Of a stretch of DNA of 64,000 nt, positions 58,043-64,000 are shown piece by piece. The stretch is from Beijerinckiaceae bacterium (lineage in GTDB: Bacteria; Pseudomonadota; Alphaproteobacteria; Rhizobiales; Beijerinckiaceae). Position 1 is the first letter of the stretch. The number at the start of each line of letters is the position of its first letter. The stretch spans positions 930,001 to 994,000 of the forward strand of contig CP024846.1 in the NCBI GenBank assembly GCA_004564215.1. The letters are read 5' to 3'. The position numbers were made by a program, and so were the translations under genes. The notes beneath the pieces were generated by a model. It had not been told where the DNA came from and searched no databases. It worked only from the letters and a program-made list of their open reading frames with translations.

Positions 58043-58051
58043 GTTACGTCC

Positions 58052-58363
58052 TCAAATCGCCATTTGGCTTAGCGCCTGGTAGGCCGAGACGATTTTGTCA
58101 CGAACCGCTATCACCGTCTGAAGCGACCGCTCGGCACTCATAACGGACTCGACAACGTGCTGAACCGACGCCTGACCTTGCAGCCCCGAAATCGATGCGG
58201 ATTCGCCATTTTTTAGATTGTCGATCGCCGCGCCCACTCCGGCAAATATTTGATTGAAATCTGAGTTTTGCGCCGCAGCGGAACCTGTCTGGTCCGGTGA
58301 TGAAGACTGCGGCAACGCGGCGGCTTCAAGCAATGAACCAGCAAGAGAAAGAGCGGGGATCAT
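58052..58363 (-). CDS. fliE: Flagellar hook-basal body protein FliE
   Basis: A 103-residue rod-junction protein joining the MS ring to the rod. Signature residues: IFAGVGAAIDNLKNGESASI, then VESVMSAERSLQTVIAVRDK and IVSAYQALSQMAI at the end. The start overlaps the flgC stop by 4 bp. Confidence 0.93.
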   Translation of the reverse strand: MIPALSLAGSLLEAAALPQSSSPDQTGSAAAQNSDFNQIFAGVGAAIDNLKNGESASISGLQGQASVQHVVESVMSAERSLQTVIAVRDKIVSAYQALSQMAI

Positions 58364-58782
58364 GATGAACTCCTCAAGAGATCGAGAGTCATTGACGATA
58401 AATTATTAACCTGTTTAATGACCTGGAGATTGGCTTCGTAGGAACGGTTCGCTTCGCGCAAATCCGCCATCTCCATAAACATGTCGACGTTCGGAAGTTT
58501 GACAAAGCCCTTGGCGTCGGCAGCCGGATTGCCTGGATCCTGTTCAATTCGAAAGGGCGTTCGATCAACGCCGACCTTCTTGATTCTCACAAGATCGACG
58601 CCCGCGGCTTGATCCATCTGGCTCTCGAATGTCACGGTCTTTCGGGCATAGGGACTTGATCCCGGCGTCGGCCCGGTCGCGTGAGCGTTTGCCAAATTTT
58701 CTGACACAACGCGAAGTCTCGTCGATTGCGCCTCCAGCCCAGAACCGGCAATCTTGATTGCGGCGTCGATAGGATCGATCAT
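58360..58782 (-). CDS. flgC: Flagellar proximal rod protein FlgC
   Basis: A 140-residue rod protein with AIKIAGSGLEAQSTRLRVVS, then ENLANAHATGPTPGSSPYAR-type rod motif and the C-terminal rod coiled coil (FMEMADLREANRSYEANLQV, IKQVNNLSSMTLDLLR). Starts 3 bp after flgB. Confidence 0.95.
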   Translation of the reverse strand: MIDPIDAAIKIAGSGLEAQSTRLRVVSENLANAHATGPTPGSSPYARKTVTFESQMDQAAGVDLVRIKKVGVDRTPFRIEQDPGNPAADAKGFVKLPNVDMFMEMADLREANRSYEANLQVIKQVNNLSSMTLDLLRSSS

Positions 58783-58785
58783 GCT

Positions 58786-59166
58786 CTATCCCTTCAGGCT
58801 GGCGATTAGCATTTGATGGAAGGCTTTCACGACGCCCCTGTTTAAGGAGTAAGCGGTGGTGACCTCGCCGGCCTTCAGCAACTCCTGTTCAAGACCAACG
58901 GAATTGCCCGAGTGCGTCACTTCCCATGCAGGTCCATCCTTGACGGAGACGTCCTCCGGAGCCATGGGATCGACGCCAATGTGAGCCGTGCTGGTCGCGG
59001 CCATCGAAAGCCGCGTGCCATTGTACACGGCCTCAAACGGCACGACGTCGGCGGCCTTGTAGCCCGGCGTATTTGCGTTGGCGATATTCTCCGCAACCGC
59101 GATCTGGCGCGCCGACAGCCATCGAGTCCGTTGCGACGCCAGTTCAAAGAGGTGAACCGATTCCAT
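58786..59166 (-). CDS. flgB: Flagellar proximal rod protein FlgB
   Basis: A 126-residue rod protein. It shows HLFELASQRTRWLSARQIAV, then AENIANANTPGYKAADVVPF and the conserved end TAYSLNRGVVKAFHQMLIAS. It is the first gene of the rod operon flgBC-fliE-flgG-flgA-flgI; 199 bp upstream separate it from the next gene, and a promoter may lie there. Confidence 0.95.
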   Translation of the reverse strand: MESVHLFELASQRTRWLSARQIAVAENIANANTPGYKAADVVPFEAVYNGTRLSMAATSTAHIGVDPMAPEDVSVKDGPAWEVTHSGNSVGLEQELLKAGEVTTAYSLNRGVVKAFHQMLIASLKG

Positions 59167-59365
59167 CTACAATCCCGCGCATCATTGTTTCTCAAAGGTA
59201 AAATGGAGAACAATTCTTGCTTGGGGCTTACGTGAGCGACCGATGGGCAATCTGTCCGGAAACACGACCTCGCGCGCCCGCGCGGTACAGCTGTTGCCTT
59301 GCTCTGGGCTCCGGCCAAGCGTGCAGAAGGCGCCGGCGCGCTGGAAGCTCTCGCCGGTCCCGCGA

Positions 59366-59827
59366 TTAACCCGTGCCGTAAAGATCCAAAGTGTTCAGAC
59401 GGGCGTCGGTCAATGCGGAGACAAGACGAGCCATGTCCTGCTCCGCACAGCTCGACGATCTACCGAGGGAAAGATATTCAATCGAGACATTGGACTGCAA
59501 AGCGCGCAGGATCAGCCTGAAGACGAGCCAAACGGAGTGATAACGAAACTCCATGTCGAGAATAATCGCGGGCGGTGCATGCCACTCAAGTTCGAAGTCG
59601 GCGCCCCAGCCAAATGAGAGCGTGTTGGGCTTGAAAAACAATTCCAAGGACGAATTCACAATATCCTGGATATTGGCTAACTTCTCGTCCCGGATATAGG
59701 CAATATAGTCGGCGGGATCGACCAGCCGCAGCTCGGCCGCAACGGCTTCCAAGCCCACGCTGAGATCGATCGCCCGGAGCTCGACATGCCCACGTCGCTG
59801 GCTGCGCAACATTGCAAATGCTTTCAC
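59366..59827 (-). CDS. Protein of unknown function in the flagellar cluster
   Basis: An unrecognised 153-residue protein, between flhB and flgB, overlapping flhB's stop by 4 bp (start 59827). No membrane segment, signal or known motif is visible. It reads as mixed alpha/beta, with the segments IRDEKLANIQDIVNSSLELF and IILDMEFRYHSVWLVFRLIL. Its coupling to flhB suggests a flagellar role, perhaps in export. Confidence 0.7.
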   Translation of the reverse strand: MKAFAMLRSQRRGHVELRAIDLSVGLEAVAAELRLVDPADYIAYIRDEKLANIQDIVNSSLELFFKPNTLSFGWGADFELEWHAPPAIILDMEFRYHSVWLVFRLILRALQSNVSIEYLSLGRSSSCAEQDMARLVSALTDARLNTLDLYGTG

Positions 59828-60906
59828 TTGATCGCTGTCTTGCCGCGACTCTTAGCATAGAGAATGTGAATTAACTCTGCCACAGCCTTATAAAATTCAG
59901 GTGGAATGCTTCTGTCGATTTCGACGCTGTCATACATGGATCTCGCCAAGGCTTTGTCTTCGACAATCGGAATTGAATGCTTCTCGGCCAGCTCTCGAAT
60001 CTTAAGCGCCACCAGATCCTTTCCCTTGGATAGAACCAGGGGCGCGCCGCCTTCCTCACGTATATAGCGGAGCGCGATGGCATAATGGGTCGGATTGGCG
60101 ATGACTAAAGTTGCTCTGGGCACTGCAGCGATCATGCTTTTACGCCGGCGATCGAGCGCCAATGAACGCAGCCTGGCTTTCATCAAGGGATCGCCCTCGA
60201 TCTGCTTGAACTCCTCCTTGATCTCCTGTTTGCTCATGCGAATATCCCGACGCCAATGCGCGCGAACCCACAAGAGATCGACCGCGAGGAGAACGATCGT
60301 CGCGACACAGACAATCGCCAAAAGACGCGTGGCGATCATCAAAATCAATTCGGGTATTGCATCCGGATCCATCGCCATGGCATCGATCAGATTGTTACGC
60401 TGCCACTGAAAAAGGATGAAGATCATTACGCTGATGAGCATCAATTTGCACACGCTCTTGATAAATTCCAGCTGGCCGCGTGCGCTGAATATGCGGTGCC
60501 ACCCATTGACCAAAGATATGCGTTTAGGGTCCGGTCTGATGCGATCAAACACAATTCGGGGCGGATGCTGAAGGAAGTTAGACGCAAGCCCCGCGGCAAG
60601 CAGCGCTGAAAATACGGGAATCAAGAGGCGCGCTATTTCCCAAGCCAAAACCTTGAAGAGGGAAACCGCATCAACGCTGGTTTGCAGCGACCATCCAGTG
60701 GGATCGCTGGACAATTGTTCGAGGATAAAACTTGTCGATTTGAGAAAGTCTCGCGCCATAAAGACGGCAACCGCCAACATCGCGACGATGGTTGCAAAAG
60801 TTGCTGCCTCGCGGGAGACGGGAAGGTTGCCGCGCTCCGTTTCGTCAGAAATCTTTTTCTCAGTTGCCTCTTCGGTTCTGCTGTCTTTGTCGGCTGATTG
60901 CTCCAT
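59824..60906 (-). CDS. flhB: Flagellar export switch protein FlhB
   Basis: A 360-residue membrane protein that switches export from rod/hook to filament substrates. After a charged N-terminus (TEEATEKKISDETERGNLPV) four membrane helices run from ~35 to ~210. The cytoplasmic domain holds the self-cleaving NPTH motif at 271-274 (VIANPTHYAIAL), then GAPLVLSKGKDLVALKIREL. ATG at 60906, 18 bp after fliG. Confidence 0.96.
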   Translation of the reverse strand: MEQSADKDSRTEEATEKKISDETERGNLPVSREAATFATIVAMLAVAVFMARDFLKSTSFILEQLSSDPTGWSLQTSVDAVSLFKVLAWEIARLLIPVFSALLAAGLASNFLQHPPRIVFDRIRPDPKRISLVNGWHRIFSARGQLEFIKSVCKLMLISVMIFILFQWQRNNLIDAMAMDPDAIPELILMIATRLLAIVCVATIVLLAVDLLWVRAHWRRDIRMSKQEIKEEFKQIEGDPLMKARLRSLALDRRRKSMIAAVPRATLVIANPTHYAIALRYIREEGGAPLVLSKGKDLVALKIRELAEKHSIPIVEDKALARSMYDSVEIDRSIPPEFYKAVAELIHILYAKSRGKTAIK

Positions 60907-60923
60907 CGCGGTTCAATGCCAGA

Positions 60924-61955
60924 TCAATCTAAAAACTCTTCCTCATCTTCGGACGAATTGAGTTCGATTTCGCCGTTGCCCGCCAACTCAAGAGCCGTGT
61001 CGGCGATCGTCCTACGCGCTTTGAGCACGTCGCGTTGCAAGGCCGGGCCACCGTTCGCCAGCTCGCTATCGACGATGCGCCGCGCCCTTGCCGCAAGAGA
61101 TGAGAGGATCGAATCGCGAAACGCCATGTCCGTACCTTTCAAGGCGAGCACAACCAACTCGGTGGGAATTTTGTCAAAGAGCACACTTCGCGCCTTCGCG
61201 TGCAGCTTGACGATATCATCAAACGTAAACATGAGGCCGCGCAACACCTCGGCTGCACGGGGACGGGCAGCCGCCAGGCTTTGCATCACGTCTTCCATCT
61301 GATCGCGCTCCATCTTGTTGATGATATCTGCCAGCCTGGCATTTTGATCGCTGCCAATTTGGCGTGATACATTCGACAATAGATCGTCTTGCAGCTGCCC
61401 CTGGACGATTTTGACGGCCGATTCCGTCACCGGGGCGATATTGAGCATCCGCCGCATCATTTCATTGCGGAGGTCTCGTGGTAATTGACCCATGACCTTG
61501 GCCGCATAGGCCGGATTGATTTTCGAGACGATAAGGGCGGCGGTTTGCGGATGTTCTTTGGTCAGATATCCAGCGAAAACAGCTTCCGGAACATTGGACA
61601 GCCGCTCCCACATTGCTTGATTTGTATGACCTGTCACATCGGACATAACGTCGGCAATTTGCTCTGGCGATAGGATACCTTCAAGCATCTGCTCGACTTC
61701 GTCCGGCGAGCCCATCAAATCAACGCCATTGGCGAATTGGCCCGCGAATTCTTCCACCAGCCCTTCGAGGGTCGGGACCGTCACAGCTCCCAGCTCAGCG
61801 ACCACCCGCGTGATTTGCTTTAATTCATTGGCATCGAAATGCTTCAAAAGCCGCGCTGCCAGCGGCTTCCCCATTGTCAGCAGCAAGGCGGCGGCCTTTT
61901 CCACTCCCTTAAGGGACTTTGAACCTTGGACGCTTTTCGAGGCGGCGAGGACCAT
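60924..61955 (-). CDS. fliG: Flagellar motor switch protein FliG
   Basis: A 343-residue rotor protein linking the MS ring to the C ring and the stator. N-terminal domain: LKGVEKAAALLLTMGKPLAA, middle domain EHPQTAALIVSKINPAYAAK, and C-terminal torque domain FTFDDIVKLHAKARSVLFDK with LKGTDMAFRDSILSSLAARA. An acidic tail ends it (NSSEDEEEFLD). Two bp after fliN. Confidence 0.97.
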   Translation of the reverse strand: MVLAASKSVQGSKSLKGVEKAAALLLTMGKPLAARLLKHFDANELKQITRVVAELGAVTVPTLEGLVEEFAGQFANGVDLMGSPDEVEQMLEGILSPEQIADVMSDVTGHTNQAMWERLSNVPEAVFAGYLTKEHPQTAALIVSKINPAYAAKVMGQLPRDLRNEMMRRMLNIAPVTESAVKIVQGQLQDDLLSNVSRQIGSDQNARLADIINKMERDQMEDVMQSLAAARPRAAEVLRGLMFTFDDIVKLHAKARSVLFDKIPTELVVLALKGTDMAFRDSILSSLAARARRIVDSELANGGPALQRDVLKARRTIADTALELAGNGEIELNSSEDEEEFLD

Positions 61956-61957
61956 TC

Positions 61958-62284
61958 TTAGTCAACCACGCCGGAAGGTCCGACAATCTCGGTCAGCGAG
62001 ACCCCGAACCGGGAATTGTCGTCCTCGACGACAACAATCTCCCCGCGCGCGATCAGCCTGCCGTTTACGATAACATCGACCGGTTCGCCGACCCGGTGAT
62101 CGAGGGGAATGACCGCACCACGCCCGAGTTTGAGAAGATTTGAAACCGGCATCATCGCGGAGCCAAGTACAACCTGGACGGCAACAGGAATGCGGAGGAT
62201 CGATTCAAGGTTTCGGCTGGACTGCGACTTAGCCGGAGCGTCTTCTTCCAACGACTCTGGGGTTAATATCTCGTTCAATGACAT
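61958..62284 (-). CDS. fliN: Flagellar motor switch protein FliN
   Basis: A 108-residue C-ring protein. The N-terminus (MSLNEILTPESLEEDAPAKS) is short and acidic; the SpoA domain reads LRIPVAVQVVLGSAMMPVSN, then GAVIPLDHRVGEPVDVIVNG and IARGEIVVVEDDNSRFGVSL. It precedes fliG; 214 bp separate it from fliM. Confidence 0.95.
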   Translation of the reverse strand: MSLNEILTPESLEEDAPAKSQSSRNLESILRIPVAVQVVLGSAMMPVSNLLKLGRGAVIPLDHRVGEPVDVIVNGRLIARGEIVVVEDDNSRFGVSLTEIVGPSGVVD

Positions 62285-62498
62285 GATAATTCACTCCGTC
62301 GATTGCGAATGAAGAACGGCTTGCTCTCCAATAGGGAAGCGGTGCCTGACGTGCCGACTCTTACAGAAAGATTCCCTGGATCGAGGAGCGCGGCCAGGCG
62401 AAGCGGAGATAGGCCCGAGCGCATGACGATGTGGAACTCTCCAATGCGCAACGCCTTCGATGGGGTGAAAGATTGCGTTCATGAAAAGCTCCCAGCGC
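62285..62498. other. Gap between fliM and fliN without a clear gene
   Basis: An unusual 214-bp gap in a tight operon. A 63-codon frame reads across it on the operon strand but shows no similarity. No hairpin with a T-run is seen. A promoter or a degraded gene is possible. Confidence 0.35.
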
Positions 62499-63446
62499 TC
62501 ATCGCAAAATGTCTTCAATGAATTCCTGTTCTTGATTGACGAATTCATCAATACGCAGTGTATAAAGGCCATCCCCTTGACCCAAATCGCACCAGAATAG
62601 CGGCTCTGCGTTACACTCGAGTTTGACGCGAGACTTGGCCGTCGCCTGCAAGCTCAAAACTTTGCCGATTTCCAAACCGGCAATATCGCCTAGGGTGAAG
62701 TGACGTTCTTCAATCACGCCCCGGACCGCGATCTCAGTCCGTCCGATTTCGCTTTGAATCTGTTTGGTCCAACGTGGATCGCGAATCGAGATATCGCTTG
62801 CGGTATGGCGCACCAGCTCCTGACGAATGGAATTCAACGCCGATTGCGGTATCAACACAAACATCTCGCTTTCGCGACCAAGAAGCCTAACTTTCATTTT
62901 GGTCATTATGCCAAAGGCGGTGCGCGGTGCGAGAGTGACAAAATCAACGCGTGTTTCGACACGATCGAGTTTAAAAACTGTATCGCATACCGTCGAGAAG
63001 GACGTATGCAGCGCCTTTCCAAACAGTTCAAAGGCTCTTTCGGCGAGTCGAAGTTCTATATTTGAGAGCGCCCGCTTCTCAGTGGCCGGAGGCTCCGTGC
63101 CATCGCCTCCGAACAAGGTCTCTGCGAGAGCAAAAATAAAATTGTGGTCGAGCCCGACCAGCAAGCGCGAATCCCAAGCCTGCGCGTAAATGATGCCGAC
63201 AACAACTTGACCATCGACCTCGTCAAGGAACTCACCGATGCGCACCGTGCTAATTGAGTCGACCGTAAAAAGTGCAATCGATGCAGATAGCTGCCGCAAC
63301 ATCTCTGAGCCCTGCGCCGCCAAACGGTCGAAGATAACCTGCAGCATCGGCATGCGGTCGACGGATACGCCCGCCGCATCGAGTAGCCTTTCCGAAGCGC
63401 TTTTCAGCGCATAACCGCGACCATTGATCTTTTGCATGTTCGTCAT
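62499..63446 (-). CDS. fliM: Flagellar motor switch protein FliM
   Basis: A 315-residue C-ring protein. It shows the middle-domain blocks [40 protein letters not shown] and [20 protein letters not shown], followed by a SpoA C-terminus ([40 protein letters not shown]). The classical N-terminal CheY-binding EIDALL motif is not visible, as in several alphaproteobacterial forms. Overlaps motA's stop by 4 bp. Confidence 0.88.
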   Translation of the reverse strand: MTNMQKINGRGYALKSASERLLDAAGVSVDRMPMLQVIFDRLAAQGSEMLRQLSASIALFTVDSISTVRIGEFLDEVDGQVVVGIIYAQAWDSRLLVGLDHNFIFALAETLFGGDGTEPPATEKRALSNIELRLAERAFELFGKALHTSFSTVCDTVFKLDRVETRVDFVTLAPRTAFGIMTKMKVRLLGRESEMFVLIPQSALNSIRQELVRHTASDISIRDPRWTKQIQSEIGRTEIAVRGVIEERHFTLGDIAGLEIGKVLSLQATAKSRVKLECNAEPLFWCDLGQGDGLYTLRIDEFVNQEQEFIEDILR

Positions 63447-64000
63447 GCCGCCTGCTGCTCGTCCGCCTTCCCGGTGCGACCCGACACAGTCTCGTGCTCG
63501 ACCATATCGATCGTCGGTCGGTCATGTGCCGAGATAGTCTTACGCCCATGTTCAAGCGCGATTTGCGGCATCGCCCCATTCATGAAGGCCAAGAGCGTTT
63601 GCTTAACAATAATGTAGAGTCGACATCGCTGTTCGCGGGTGCTCTTGATTTTCTGCGCCAGCGGCTGCACCAGCCCATAGGACATGAAAATTCCGGCGAA
63701 GGTTCCAACCAGCGCCGCTCCAATCAGGTGACCGAGGATCTCGGGCGCTTCATCCAGCGCACCCATCGCCTTGATGACACCAAGGACCGCGGCGACGATT
63801 CCGAGCGCGGGAAGACCTTCGGCGACGGCCATCAGCGCGTTATAGGGCTTTAGCCTGTCGCGGCTGACAATCTGGATTTCTTCATCCATGAGGGCTTCAA
63901 TTTCGTGGGTCCGCGCATTCCCGATGATGATCAAACGGCAGTAGTCGCAGATGAAATTGGTTAAATCCTTATCGGACAGAATTTTAGGAAAGCTCTTGAA
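63443..64000 (-). CDS. motA: Flagellar motor stator protein MotA (partial, cut by window edge)
   Basis: The last 185 codons of motA; its start lies beyond the right edge. The frame enters at base 64000 with [20 protein letters not shown] and holds [20 protein letters not shown], then [20 protein letters not shown] and [20 protein letters not shown], the conserved stator helices 3 and 4 with the proline-rich ends. Rhizobial MotA is ~290 residues, so about 105 codons are missing. The C-terminus ([19 protein letters not shown]) is longer than usual. Confidence 0.92.
   Translation of the reverse strand, partial: FKSFPKILSDKDLTNFICDYCRLIIIGNARTHEIEALMDEEIQIVSRDRLKPYNALMAVAEGLPALGIVAAVLGVIKAMGALDEAPEILGHLIGAALVGTFAGIFMSYGLVQPLAQKIKSTREQRCRLYIIVKQTLLAFMNGAMPQIALEHGRKTISAHDRPTIDMVEHETVSGRTGKADEQQAA

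Overview
The window comes from an alphaproteobacterium of the Hyphomicrobiales (Rhizobiales) type, possibly near Beijerinckiaceae or Methylocystaceae. The evidence is a DUF2155 gene next to an NDUFA12-type complex I accessory gene, a 1226-residue B12-dependent ribonucleotide reductase of the alphaproteobacterial type, and a flagellar cluster with the rhizobial-type genes motC, motE and ftcR. The genus is an inference.

Layout. (1) 0.3-9.4 kb, chromosomal genes: DUF2155 and NDUFA12 on the minus strand; divergent nrdJ behind a tandem NrdR-box pair; a HEPN-like gene; about 1 kb of ~200-bp palindromic repeats; two small secreted proteins; a class 3 lipase. (2) 9.4-10.2 kb, a ParB-like gene near the left edge of a prophage. 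(3) About 10.3-43.7 kb, a tailed-phage-like prophage. An S24-type repressor sits between two clusters of GGTATNATTACC operators. Most other genes are on the minus strand and run, in transcription order, TerL, portal, polymorphic toxin plus immunity array, protease, major capsid, connectors, tail tube, chaperones, tape measure, GTA-type tail-tip genes (TIM barrel, DUF2460 x2, DUF2163, NlpC/P60, host-specificity-type protein), Mtd-like receptor-binding protein, GH108 endolysin and small membrane proteins. No integrase or small terminase was recognised. A 4.8-kb block splits the tail genes. It carries an aminotransferase homologue that has lost its catalytic lysine and an ECF sigma/anti-sigma/cupredoxin/phosphoesterase operon. 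(4) 43.8-44.4 kb, three copies of a 228-bp repeat. (5) 44.5-64.0 kb, a flagellar cluster on the minus strand from motA (cut by the window edge) to ftcR.

The most unusual region is 35.96-40.87 kb, between portal and protease. A 385-residue protein ends in a predicted HNH-like nuclease toxin. It is followed by seven full-length DUF2019-like genes, one truncated copy, and two orphan toxin C-termini. Each toxin end overlaps a DUF2019-like start by 4 bp. All three toxin copies share an identical 45-residue core and differ in the last 39 residues. I read this as a phage-borne toxin/immunity system with silent toxin tips and an immunity archive, in the position where other phages carry MuF-type toxins. 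The function is inferred from architecture and not proven.

Starts were chosen from operon overlaps, ribosome-binding sites and family lengths, so several differ from the longest possible frame. Names for phage genes without a recognisable motif rest mainly on gene order.
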